A stretch of DNA of 64,000 nucleotides from assembly GCA_020974905.1 (NCBI GenBank), contig CP087563.1, positions 5,952,001-6,016,000 of the forward strand, given 5' to 3'. This stretch comes from Planctomycetes bacterium syqfu. GTDB taxonomy: Bacteria > Planctomycetota > Phycisphaerae > Phycisphaerales > Phycisphaeraceae. The notes beneath the pieces are model-generated. The model was given only the letters and a program-made list of their open reading frames with translations. It did not search any database and was not told where the DNA came from. Both the position numbers and the translations under genes were made by a program. Positions 35,651 through 43,594 of the stretch are shown one piece after another; position 1 is the first letter of the stretch, and each line of letters starts with the position of its first letter.

Positions 35651-36547
35651 GTGACCACGCAACCGCCGTCCAACATGCCCACCAGTGAAGACCTGGCTCA
35701 AATCATCCAGGCTTACAACACCGTTACCGAGAGACTGCAAAAGACCCATGAGCAGCTTTCCTCGGAAGTGGTGCGCCTGCGCAAGGAACTGGCATCAACC
35801 AATGCTCAACTTCAACGCTCCAAGCGATTGGCAGCACTCGGTGAAATGGCAGCAGGTATCGCCCATGAAATCCGCAATCCGTTAGCAGCGATCCATCTCT
35901 ATGCCGGCATGCTCCAGGATGATCTCAAACGCATGAAGCCGCAACAGGACATCGCCACCAAGATCGCCTCGGCCGTTCGCGGCCTTGAAGGCATCGTCAC
36001 CGATGTACTCACCTTCTCCCGTGAGATGCAGCCGGACATGCGTCCATGCAATGTGCTTGAACTCGTCGCCCGTGCGGTGGACATGCAAAAACCCGCTATT
36101 TTACAGCATGATATCCTTGTCGACGATGAAGCCATCGACGATGAGCTTTGTCTGCATGTCGATCCTGAGCTCATGCACCGTGCACTGACCAATGTCATCC
36201 GTAATGCCGTCGAAGCGATGGCCGGTGTCGAAGATGCAACCCTGACCATTTCCGCCAGGCGTGATGATGATGAACAGGTGATCATCCTGAGCATCCGCGA
36301 CAACGGAGCAGGCATTGACGGCGATGATATTGATCGCATCTTCAATCCCTTTTTTACCACCCGTAACACCGGCACCGGACTTGGCCTGGCCATCGTCCAT
36401 CGCATTGTCGATGCTCATGCCGGTTCAATTCTCGTACACAATGACAACGGCGCGGTCTTTGATTTTGTCCTGCCCATCAAGGCTCAAACATCAAGTGACC
36501 GCCAACCCGATTCAGAGGCAGCAGTTTCCCAGGGAGTTCTTTCATGA
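35651..36547 (+). CDS. sensor histidine kinase, FlrB/FleS type
   Basis: Soluble kinase of 298 residues without membrane segment. A coiled region (residues 15-58) leads into the H-box MAAGIAHEIRNPLAAI with phospho-acceptor His72. The N box is NVIRNAVEAM, G1 is DNGAGI, and G2 is TGLGLAIVHRI. Start is GTG, two bases after the flgN-like stop. Its stop overlaps the start of the response regulator by four bases (ATGA), so they are a pair. Its position in a flagellar operon matches FlrB/FleS, which phosphorylate the sigma-54 activator of class III genes. Confidence 0.93.
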   Translation: MTTQPPSNMPTSEDLAQIIQAYNTVTERLQKTHEQLSSEVVRLRKELASTNAQLQRSKRLAALGEMAAGIAHEIRNPLAAIHLYAGMLQDDLKRMKPQQDIATKIASAVRGLEGIVTDVLTFSREMQPDMRPCNVLELVARAVDMQKPAILQHDILVDDEAIDDELCLHVDPELMHRALTNVIRNAVEAMAGVEDATLTISARRDDDEQVIILSIRDNGAGIDGDDIDRIFNPFFTTRNTGTGLGLAIVHRIVDAHAGSILVHNDNGAVFDFVLPIKAQTSSDRQPDSEAAVSQGVLS

Positions 36548-37950
36548 ATGGCAAAGTACTCGTCGTCGATGACAAACAAATCATGCGCGACAGCGTCGGC
36601 GCAACCCTTCAACGTGCAGGCATGCAGATCGTCTCGGCCTCCGATGGTCAGGCGGCACTCACCGCCATCGCCCGCCATCGCCCCGATGCGGTGATCTCCG
36701 ACTTGAAGATGCCCGAACTCGATGGCCTGGGTTTACTCATGAAACTCAAGGAAGTCGATGACCAATTGCCCCTGGTGTTGATGACCGCCTATGGCACGGT
36801 GGATGTCGCGGTTGCCGCTATGAAACAAGGCGCTTTTGACTTTGTGCAAAAGCCCTTTGAAGGTGACCAACTGGTGCTGACCATGAAACGCGCCATCGAA
36901 CACCGCCGATTGATTCAGGAAAATGCCGCACTCAAATCCGGCGTCTCGCCCAGCGATGTCATGCCCATGCTTATCGGTCAGTCCCAGGTCATGCGTAAGC
37001 TCGCAACGCAGATCAAGCAGATCGCTGCCTCCAACGGCACGGTACTCGTCCACGGTGAATCGGGTGTCGGTAAGGAAGTCATGGCACGCACCATTCATGC
37101 CTGCTCGCAACGCCGCGACAAGGTCATGCTTTGCGTCAACTGTGCAGCACTGTCTTCAAGCCTGCTCGAATCTGAACTCTTCGGTCACGAAAAGGGCTCG
37201 TTCACCGGCGCTGAACAAATGCGTAAAGGTCGCTTTGAACTCTCCGACGGTGGCACGCTGCTTCTGGACGAAATCTCCGAAATCAGTCCGCAACTCCAGG
37301 CCAAGTTGCTTCGCGTGTTGCAGGAAAACCAGTTTGAACGTGTCGGCTCGTCATTGACCATGCAGGTGGACTCGCGCGTGATCGCAACGACCAACCGTGA
37401 TCTGACGGACTGTGTTGCGGATGGTTCTTTCCGCCAGGACCTTTACTATCGACTGAATGTTCTGCCGATCCATGTCCCGCCGCTACGTGATCGTTTGGAT
37501 GACGTGCCGGACTTGTCGAATCACTTTTTGACGACGCTGGCCATGCGTGAAGGTCGCGACCAGAAGCACTTTGACGATCATGCGATGGAACTGCTGATGC
37601 AGTATCAGTGGCCGGGCAATGTTCGTGAGCTTCAGAACATCTGCGAACGCGCGGTGGTCCTCTCGCGTGGTCTGACGATCACCGCCAACGTGATCCGCCC
37701 GTGGTTGACCGATTCGCATGAACAGCAGGCGATGTCGCAGGCTACCCAACCCCAGCAGGCAACCGCCAAGCCCCAGGCCTATGCTCCCAAGACACTTGAA
37801 GAGATCGAACGCGAAGAGATTCTCAAAGCGCTGGAACACAACCGTGGCAATCGGCAACGCACTGCCCGGAGTCTGGGCATCGGTGTTCGCACGCTGGGTC
37901 TGAAACTCAAGAAGTGGAAGGAAAGCAATCTCGTGGCACAGACGGTCTGA
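36544..37950 (+). CDS. sigma-54-dependent response regulator, FlrC/FleR type
   Basis: 468 residues in three domains. Receiver 1-115 with phospho-Asp53 (VISDLKMPELDG). AAA+ domain about 140-370 with Walker A GESGVGKE, the sigma-54 contact loop GSFTGA (usual form GAFTGA) and Walker B GGTLLLDEI. A Fis-type HTH at the C-terminus (EREEILKALEHNRGNRQRTA). A strong -24/-12 promoter and two inverted repeats directly follow the gene, in front of flgB, so it very probably activates the rod-basal body operon. Confidence 0.95.
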   Translation: MNGKVLVVDDKQIMRDSVGATLQRAGMQIVSASDGQAALTAIARHRPDAVISDLKMPELDGLGLLMKLKEVDDQLPLVLMTAYGTVDVAVAAMKQGAFDFVQKPFEGDQLVLTMKRAIEHRRLIQENAALKSGVSPSDVMPMLIGQSQVMRKLATQIKQIAASNGTVLVHGESGVGKEVMARTIHACSQRRDKVMLCVNCAALSSSLLESELFGHEKGSFTGAEQMRKGRFELSDGGTLLLDEISEISPQLQAKLLRVLQENQFERVGSSLTMQVDSRVIATTNRDLTDCVADGSFRQDLYYRLNVLPIHVPPLRDRLDDVPDLSNHFLTTLAMREGRDQKHFDDHAMELLMQYQWPGNVRELQNICERAVVLSRGLTITANVIRPWLTDSHEQQAMSQATQPQQATAKPQAYAPKTLEEIEREEILKALEHNRGNRQRTARSLGIGVRTLGLKLKKWKESNLVAQTV

Positions 37951-37969
37951 AACCCTGGTTTGGCATGAG

Positions 37970-38008
37970 GCGCATTTTTTGCGCGATACCCAAGCGCACA
38001 TCTTGCGC
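37970..38008. promoter_or_regulatory. two enhancer-like inverted repeats GCGCA-N5-TGCGC
   Basis: Perfect copies at 37970-37984 and 37994-38008, centres 24 bases apart, plus a half-site TGCGC at 38011-38015. They lie 63-101 bases before the -24 element, the usual range for activator sites of sigma-54 promoters, and directly after the activator gene. Confidence 0.75.
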
Positions 38009-38070
38009 GGTGCGCTAAAAACAGTGTTCAACCAACCGCGATTTTGTACCTGAAACACGGGAAAACACAT

Positions 38071-38086
38071 TGGCACGCGACTTGCT
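38071..38086 (+). promoter_or_regulatory. sigma-54 promoter of flgB operon
   Basis: TGGCACG-CGAC-TTGCT: the -24 GG (38072-38073) and -12 GC (38084-38085) have the required ten bases between them, and the flanks match the consensus. The flgB ATG is 35 bases downstream. Confidence 0.9.
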
Positions 38087-38120
38087 AATGTCTGGTGAGA
38101 CGAAAAACGGAATTTGAGAT

Positions 38121-38573
38121 ATGGCAAGCTCAGGAACTTTTATCAAAGGCATGTTGGACGGCGGGGCACTCCCAGTGCTCGAACGCTTCACCCAATTTAC
38201 TGCCGAACGACATAAAGTTCTCACGCACAACATTGCCAACTTCTCAACCCCGTTTTACAAGCCGCGTGATTTGTCGGTTGAAAGTTTTCAGGACACCCTG
38301 GCCGATGCCGTGCAAAAGCGACGTCGCCAGGTCAATCCTACCGGCGGACCCCTGCGACCGGGTAATACTCAGCAGGTGACCTTCGGCAAGGACGGCATGA
38401 TGGTGCAGGCCGACCCGACGCATGAGAACATCCTGTTTCACGATCAAAACAATCGTGACCTGGAACGCACCATGCAGAAACTCGCGGAGAACACGCTGTC
38501 GCATAACATGGGCATTGAACTGCTTAAAAACCAGTTTGATCTGCTCCGAACCGCGATTCGCGAACAACCGTAA
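38121..38573 (+). CDS. flgB: flagellar basal-body rod protein FlgB
   Basis: Proximal rod subunit exported by the flagellar type III system. 150 residues. The N-terminal rod motif ERHKVLTHNIANFSTPFYKP (about 30-49) and the C-terminal heptad helix SHNMGIELLKNQFDLLRTAI are typical. First gene after the sigma-54 promoter, so first in the flgB-fliE run. Confidence 0.93.
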   Translation: MASSGTFIKGMLDGGALPVLERFTQFTAERHKVLTHNIANFSTPFYKPRDLSVESFQDTLADAVQKRRRQVNPTGGPLRPGNTQQVTFGKDGMMVQADPTHENILFHDQNNRDLERTMQKLAENTLSHNMGIELLKNQFDLLRTAIREQP

Positions 38574-38594
38574 GGTTTGTAAGGCAAGTTGAAA

Positions 38595-38617
38595 ATAGCT
38601 GCGACACCACGTGTCGC
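38595..38617. repeat. ATAGCT + 7-3-7 palindrome before flgC
   Basis: GCGACAC-CAC-GTGTCGC with the ATAGCT edge, identical to the right unit at 22766-22788. It ends 15 bases before the flgC start, so the hairpin lies in the mRNA leader. Confidence 0.82.
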
Positions 38618-38631
38618 TGAAGGAACAAAAC

Positions 38632-39036
38632 ATGTTTGGATCACTGAACATCTCGACATCCGGACTTGTCGCCCAGCGGACGCGCATGGAAACCATTGCT
38701 GCGAACCTGGCCAACAAGAACACCGTCGAAGATGCCAACGGCAATTATGCACCGTTTCGTCGGCGCATTCCGATCTTTGCCACCGGTGATCCGCATAGCG
38801 GTTCTGCCAATGGTGTTCATGTCGATGAGATCATGCTCGACCCCGCACCGTTTCGCAAAGTGTTGGACCCGACGCACCCGTTTGCAGATAAAGACGGTTA
38901 CGTGCAGATGCCCAACATTGACACCACGACGGAAATGATCAACGCGATCGAAGCCACCCGTGCTTACGAAGCCAACATCACTGCCGCCGAGGCCACCAAG
39001 TCCATGATTCAATCCAGCCTGAGATTGCTGGCTTGA
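38632..39036 (+). CDS. flgC: flagellar basal-body rod protein FlgC
   Basis: Proximal rod subunit, 134 residues from the ATG at 38632, which has AAGGAAC seven bases upstream. N-terminal MFGSLNISTSGLVAQRTRME and ETIAANLANKNTVEDANG; C-terminal EMINAIEATRAYEANITAAE, the classic FlgC ending. The open frame begins earlier at 38611 but that part lies in the repeat. Confidence 0.95.
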   Translation: MFGSLNISTSGLVAQRTRMETIAANLANKNTVEDANGNYAPFRRRIPIFATGDPHSGSANGVHVDEIMLDPAPFRKVLDPTHPFADKDGYVQMPNIDTTTEMINAIEATRAYEANITAAEATKSMIQSSLRLLA

Positions 39037-39060
39037 TCTTGATAGAAGGAAGGTGTCACC

Positions 39061-39378
39061 ATGAGTGATCCCTTAGGGTTAATTGGAAACAGCAGCGTCG
39101 GCGGAGCCGGCGGGCTGCCGTCAACACCCAAGCTTCCGGGGGCTGGGCAACAGGATGGGCCCAGTTTTAAAGATGTGCTGATGCAGAACATCGAGCAGGT
39201 CAATCGTCTCCAGCAGGATGCGGAGATGGCCATTGAAGACCTTGTCACAGGACGTCGGGATGACGTGGACCAGGTCATGATGGCCAAGCAGAAGTCTGAC
39301 CTTGCTTTCCAGATGCTGCTGCAGGTGCGCAACAAAATGGTCGACGCGTATGAGGAAATCAAGCAGATGCGCGTGTGA
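39061..39378 (+). CDS. fliE: flagellar hook-basal body complex protein FliE
   Basis: Links the MS ring to the rod. 105 residues. The C-terminal two thirds (SFKDVLMQNIEQVNRLQQDA, VMMAKQKSDLAFQMLLQVRN and KMVDAYEEIKQMRV) are typical. The N-terminal Gly/Pro linker contains LPGAGQ, encoded by a copy of the CCCCGGAAGT-type repeat in reverse (39131-39147). Confidence 0.94.
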   Translation: MSDPLGLIGNSSVGGAGGLPSTPKLPGAGQQDGPSFKDVLMQNIEQVNRLQQDAEMAIEDLVTGRRDDVDQVMMAKQKSDLAFQMLLQVRNKMVDAYEEIKQMRV

Positions 39379-39386
39379 TGAGGAAA

Positions 39387-39496
39387 GGGACTAGCGACTA
39401 GCCACTAGGGACTAGGGAAAAGACATCGAAATACAACGGTTTTTCATGCCTTTTCTGCCTTGCCCCTAGTCCCTAGTCGCTCGTCCCTAGTCCCTG
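39387..39496. repeat. inverted pair of degenerate heptad arrays between fliE and fliF
   Basis: Left arm 39387-39417 (units GGGACTA, GCGACTA, GCCACTA), right arm 39463-39496 its inverse (CCCTAGT, CGCTCGT). The 45-base spacer carries ordinary sequence. The arms can pair to a long imperfect hairpin. Confidence 0.82.
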
Positions 39497-39607
39497 ATTC
39501 AGAAAATTGGAGATTTTCTGATCCCACGACCGATAACACAGTATCGCAGGAGGCGATAACCGGAATCACGGTTGGAGATGTGATCCCACACGGCATGGAG
39601 GCCGACA

Positions 39608-41245
39608 ATGGAATTCCTCAGACGGCACTGGCTGCAGGCCCGCGCATTGTTCGATCAACTGACCCCCAGTCAGAAGTGGTTGATGCTTGCGCTGATTGTC
39701 TGCCTCGGGTTGTCGGGGCTGCTTATTCTGGCTTATGTCCCGAGCACGGACCTGATTCCCATCACCTCATTCGCAGGCAAGAATCAGGCCGAAGTTGTCG
39801 CGCGCCTCGAAGCGGAGAATATCGACGTCACCGCCAAGGCAGGACAAATCTATGTCCCAGCCAACAAGCGTTTTGAAGCCATCTCCATTCTCCAATCCTC
39901 CGAATTGCTCACCGAAGATACCTCTGTTGCCTTTGATGATCTGATCAAGAATCACTCGCCCTGGATGAGTGACGAACAGAACAAACAGGCTTACATGCTC
40001 GCGCTGCGTAAGACACTGTCGATGATCGCATCCAAGATGAAAGGCGTTGAACACGCTGATGTTTTCATTGCCAAGCCTGACGATATTGGTTTTGGCACCA
40101 CCTACGTCAAACCCACCGCATCGGTCAACGTGAAAATGGCGCGCCGCAAGCCGTTGGATAAACACATGGCCCAGGCGATTGCGGGTCTCGTTGCCGGTGC
40201 CATTGCCGAACTTGAACCGGCTGATGTCACTGTCATCGACTCCAGCTACGGTCGCCAATTCTCCGGTATTGATGATGGCGTCGTCGCTCCGTCGGAAACA
40301 TTTGAATTTCTCAAAGCCCAGGAAGAACATTACCGAACCAAGATCATCGATGCCCTAGGTTACATCCCTGGCGTGCGTGTTGCGGTCAACGTCAAGAACG
40401 ACCCCATGCTTGCCAAGGACACCGAGACCTATGCTTATGAAAAGTCCGAACGCCTCACCAGTCAGGAATCTGAAGACATCGAACGCAAGAGTGTTTCGGA
40501 TCGTGGTGAACCGGGTGTCCGTCCCAACACCGGCTTGAGCATTGCCGGGGCACGTCAGCAGGGGACTCAGGAAACCATCGCCAAGGCACGCAGCGAATTC
40601 GGTGGCCCGGTCATGGTCGAACGTTCCAAATCACACACGGTGGGCAACACCGTCATGCAGGTCTCCGTCACCGTCAACATCCCACGGACCTACTTCGTCG
40701 GACGCATCAAAATGCGTGGCGGCGCTGCCGGTGATGCCGAACCATCCGAAGAAGATATCCAGGCAGAGGTGGCCACGGAACTACCGCGCATTGAAGAGCA
40801 GGTCGCGCCGCTAATTTCGGCTGCGGATAAAGGTGTCGTCAAGGCACACATGATCCCCGATCCCGAAGCCTTGCTTGCCTTCCGCGAAAGCTCCAAGGAA
40901 CTCTCAGGTTTTGCAGCCATGATCAAGCAACCCTGGTTCCAGCCAGCGGTACTCAGTGGTCTGACCTTCCTGGCCATCATGCTCATGTTCGGCATGGTCC
41001 GCAAGGCACTGCGTCAGCCCAAACTCCCGACTGTCGAGGAACTGGCTGGTGTCCCGCCATCGCTACCCTCTGAGGATGACCTGCTCGGTGAAGTCGAAGA
41101 AGCTGAGACCGGCATGGAAGGTGTCGAGGTCGACGAAGACGAAATCCAGATGCGCAAGCTCGCTGAACAGATCAGTGAAATGGTTCGTGCCAATCCGTCC
41201 GAAGCCGCTGCCTTGTTCAACCGCTGGGTGGAGTCAGATGATTAA
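39608..41245 (+). CDS. fliF: flagellar MS-ring protein FliF
   Basis: Membrane ring on which the motor is built. 545 residues. N-terminal membrane helix LMLALIVCLGLSGLLILAYV (about 25-44), ring-building motifs (YMLALRKTLSMIASKMKGVE, VNVKMARRKPLDKHMAQAIA), a periplasmic collar, a second membrane helix (FQPAVLSGLTFLAIMLMFGM, about 445-464) and an acidic C-terminus for FliG binding (MRKLAEQISEMVRANPSEAA). GGAGG six bases before the ATG. Confidence 0.96.
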   Translation: MEFLRRHWLQARALFDQLTPSQKWLMLALIVCLGLSGLLILAYVPSTDLIPITSFAGKNQAEVVARLEAENIDVTAKAGQIYVPANKRFEAISILQSSELLTEDTSVAFDDLIKNHSPWMSDEQNKQAYMLALRKTLSMIASKMKGVEHADVFIAKPDDIGFGTTYVKPTASVNVKMARRKPLDKHMAQAIAGLVAGAIAELEPADVTVIDSSYGRQFSGIDDGVVAPSETFEFLKAQEEHYRTKIIDALGYIPGVRVAVNVKNDPMLAKDTETYAYEKSERLTSQESEDIERKSVSDRGEPGVRPNTGLSIAGARQQGTQETIAKARSEFGGPVMVERSKSHTVGNTVMQVSVTVNIPRTYFVGRIKMRGGAAGDAEPSEEDIQAEVATELPRIEEQVAPLISAADKGVVKAHMIPDPEALLAFRESSKELSGFAAMIKQPWFQPAVLSGLTFLAIMLMFGMVRKALRQPKLPTVEELAGVPPSLPSEDDLLGEVEEAETGMEGVEVDEDEIQMRKLAEQISEMVRANPSEAAALFNRWVESDD

Positions 41246-41292
41246 CCCCCGGAATCCCCGGCCCCCCGGAATTCCTGGACCCCCGGAAGTTT
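41246..41292. repeat. CCCCCGGAA array directly after fliF stop
   Basis: Four units of the CCCCCGGAANT type begin at the base after the fliF TAA. Same family as the units in fliH, the MerR-type gene and the lipoprotein gene. Confidence 0.8.
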
Positions 41293-41336
41293 CAATGGCA
41301 TGGGAATCGATGTCTGGTATTCGAAGGATCGGTCCA

Positions 41337-41359
41337 ATAGCTGCGACACCACGTGTTGC
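41337..41359. repeat. ATAGCT + 7-3-7 palindrome before fliG
   Basis: GCGACAC-CAC-GTGTTGC, one mismatch from the copies at 22766 and 38595. It lies 22 bases before the fliG ATG. Confidence 0.78.
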
Positions 41360-41380
41360 TGAGATTTAGAGAGATAAGCC

Positions 41381-42415
41381 ATGGGAAAAAACGGCATAGA
41401 CGCTGGGCCATACGAAGAGCTCTCCGGCCTGAAAAAGGCGGCCATCCTGCTATTGGCGTTGGATGAAGATGCTGCCACCATGCTTCTGAAGCAAATGGAA
41501 CCCCGTTCCGTCGAAAACGTTACCCGTGAAGTGGCAGGAATGGGCAACATCGGCCAGGACACGCGCGATAAAGTCATCTCTGAGTTCTATGACATGGCTT
41601 TGGCGCAGCGCTGGGCTTCCGAAGGTGGTCTGGACTATGCCAAGATTCTGCTGATGCAAAGTATGAATCCCGGTGACGCTGACAAGATTCTCCAACAAAT
41701 CTCCACACAGGTCCGTAAGACGCCGTTCTCCTTCCTGCAAAAAGCAGAGTCCACCAACCTTCTGACTTTCATTCAGGATGAACACCCTCAGACCATCGCG
41801 CTGATCATCTCACATTTGCCCTTCCATAAAGCATCGGAAATTCTCGCTGGGTTGGCCGGACCCAAGCAGTTGGAAGTGGTCAAGCGTGTTGCCAACATGG
41901 ACCAGACCAACCCCGAAGTTATCCACGAAGTCGAAGCCGGCCTCGAAGCGCGTCTGTCGAACATGCTCGGTCAGACCTTCGAGCAGATCGGTGGCGTGGA
42001 AACCGTTGCTGAAATGCTCAACCTGGTCGATCGCAGCACTGAAAAATCCATCATGGAAGGTCTCGAATCCGACGACCCGGATTTGGTCGAACAGATTCGC
42101 CGCCTGATGTTCGTCTTCGAAGACATCATGCTCGTGGACGACAAAGGCATTCAGTCGGTACTCAAAGAAGTCGACAACGAAGAGTTGGCTTTGGCCCTCA
42201 AGACTGCCAGCGAAGAACTCAAGGACAAGATTTTCACCAACATGTCCGAACGTGCTGCGACACTCATTCAGGAAGACATGGAATACATGGGCCCGGTGCG
42301 TGTCTCGGACGTCGAAGGCGCTCAGCAGCGTATCGTCGATATTGTCCGTCGTCTGGAAGACTCCGGCGACATCATTATCTCCGGCCGTGGCGGTGCAGCC
42401 GACGCCGTGGTTTAA
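41381..42415 (+). CDS. fliG: flagellar motor switch protein FliG
   Basis: Rotor protein that touches the MotA stator. 344 residues, all three domains: N-terminal (LSGLKKAAILLLALDEDAAT), middle with EHPQTIALIISHLP, and C-terminal torque helix region (MFVFEDIMLVDDKGIQSVLK, then ALKTASEELKDKIFTNMSER). Complete and standard in length. Confidence 0.97.
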   Translation: MGKNGIDAGPYEELSGLKKAAILLLALDEDAATMLLKQMEPRSVENVTREVAGMGNIGQDTRDKVISEFYDMALAQRWASEGGLDYAKILLMQSMNPGDADKILQQISTQVRKTPFSFLQKAESTNLLTFIQDEHPQTIALIISHLPFHKASEILAGLAGPKQLEVVKRVANMDQTNPEVIHEVEAGLEARLSNMLGQTFEQIGGVETVAEMLNLVDRSTEKSIMEGLESDDPDLVEQIRRLMFVFEDIMLVDDKGIQSVLKEVDNEELALALKTASEELKDKIFTNMSERAATLIQEDMEYMGPVRVSDVEGAQQRIVDIVRRLEDSGDIIISGRGGAADAVV

Positions 42416-42427
42416 TCGCGGCTTGAT

Positions 42428-42503
42428 GTCGAATTTCGAATTGAGTCAGCATCAGACCGTGACGTGTTCATTGTGAAGTAAATCCGAAATCCGAAATTTG
42501 AAA
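42428..42503. repeat. inverted pair of TTCGAAAT-type repeats before fliH
   Basis: Left arm around GTCGAATTTCGAATTGAG (42428-42445), right arm AAATCCGAAATCCGAAATTT (42480-42499) and onward; they are approximate inverses. They take up nearly the whole fliG-fliH gap. Confidence 0.6.
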
Positions 42504-42514
42504 ATAAAAATTTT

Positions 42515-43594
42515 ATGCCCCTGATCAAAGCCGACCAATCTGTTTCGATGTTCAAAGATGCGATCGTGCTGAACATGAACGACGTGACCGAACAGGCTGC
42601 GCAGATCAAGGCCTCGGCACAGCAGACCGCCGAAAAACTCATCGCTGACGCCCGCGCCAAAGCACAGAAAGTCACCGACGATCATGCCGAAGAAGGCTAT
42701 GAGAAAGGTTACGCCGAAGGCTTTGCCAAGGGACAGTCCGAAGGCTACGAGAAAGGGCATGCTGAAGGTTTTACCAACGGTCACGCTGAGGCGATCGCTG
42801 ATGCCAAGACGCAGTTTGATCCGTTGGTGGTTGCATGGGATGAAGCCGGTCGTGCCTGGGATGCGTATCACAGTCAACTGGATATGGATGCCCGCGATAG
42901 TGTGATTGAATTAGCCTTGCGATTGGCTGAAAAAATCATTCACCGCCAGTTGCAGGTCGATCCAACGGTCATTGTGGATCAGGTGACTGCTGCTCTGAAA
43001 AACATGACCGGCGCAACGAGTCTGAGTATTCACGTGAATCCTGATGACCGGGCGGTGATGCTCGAAGTCATGCCGCAACTCATTGAGTCTTTTGGTCAGT
43101 TCAAGAGCATGCGTGTTGTTGATGATCCGAACATCGGTCGTGGCGGCTGCATTCTCATTCATGAACACGGGCGACTGAACGCGACGTTGGAAACACAGTT
43201 GCGTCGTGCAGTCGAACTGCTCTTACCCGGTGATTATGAAATGGACCCGCTGCCACAGGAAGCTGCGGATAAGCTGGAAGTCTCCGAGCAGCAAGACGCA
43301 GAACAGGTTGATCAGCTTGTCGAACCCAATGTCGATCAACAGGTCGTCACCGAAGACCAGGCGGATACGGATATCGACCAGGTCATTGAGCAGAACACGG
43401 CTCAGATTGATGCCCTGTTAAATGATCAACCCCCGGAAGTTCAACTCCCGGAAGTCCAGCCCCCGGAAGCTCAACCACCGAAAGAAGTCAGCGAAACTCT
43501 GGACGGTTCCGTTGAATCAAGTACGCAATCGCCTGAAGAACCACAAGCACAAGACGATTCTGAAACACCCAAGCCGGACACTGATGCAGCATGA
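42515..43594 (+). CDS. fliH: flagellar assembly protein FliH with extended acidic tail
   Basis: Regulator of the export ATPase FliI. 359 residues, longer than the usual 230-250. A helical part carries the family's glycine repeats EGYEKGYAEGFAKGQSEGYE (about 60-79). The C-terminal conserved domain is at about 125-245 (DSVIELALRLAEKIIHRQLQ, RGGCILIHEHGRLNATLETQ). Beyond 250 there is an acidic, Gln-rich tail; within it PEVQLPEVQPPEAQPP is encoded by four GGAAG units (43430-43482). No good Shine-Dalgarno precedes the ATG. The stop overlaps fliI (ATGA). Confidence 0.92.
   Translation: MPLIKADQSVSMFKDAIVLNMNDVTEQAAQIKASAQQTAEKLIADARAKAQKVTDDHAEEGYEKGYAEGFAKGQSEGYEKGHAEGFTNGHAEAIADAKTQFDPLVVAWDEAGRAWDAYHSQLDMDARDSVIELALRLAEKIIHRQLQVDPTVIVDQVTAALKNMTGATSLSIHVNPDDRAVMLEVMPQLIESFGQFKSMRVVDDPNIGRGGCILIHEHGRLNATLETQLRRAVELLLPGDYEMDPLPQEAADKLEVSEQQDAEQVDQLVEPNVDQQVVTEDQADTDIDQVIEQNTAQIDALLNDQPPEVQLPEVQPPEAQPPKEVSETLDGSVESSTQSPEEPQAQDDSETPKPDTDAA
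43430..43482. repeat. CCCGGAAG units inside fliH
   Basis: Four in-frame units with periods of 15-18 bases, coding PPEVQ / LPEVQ / PPEAQ / PPK. Confidence 0.78.
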
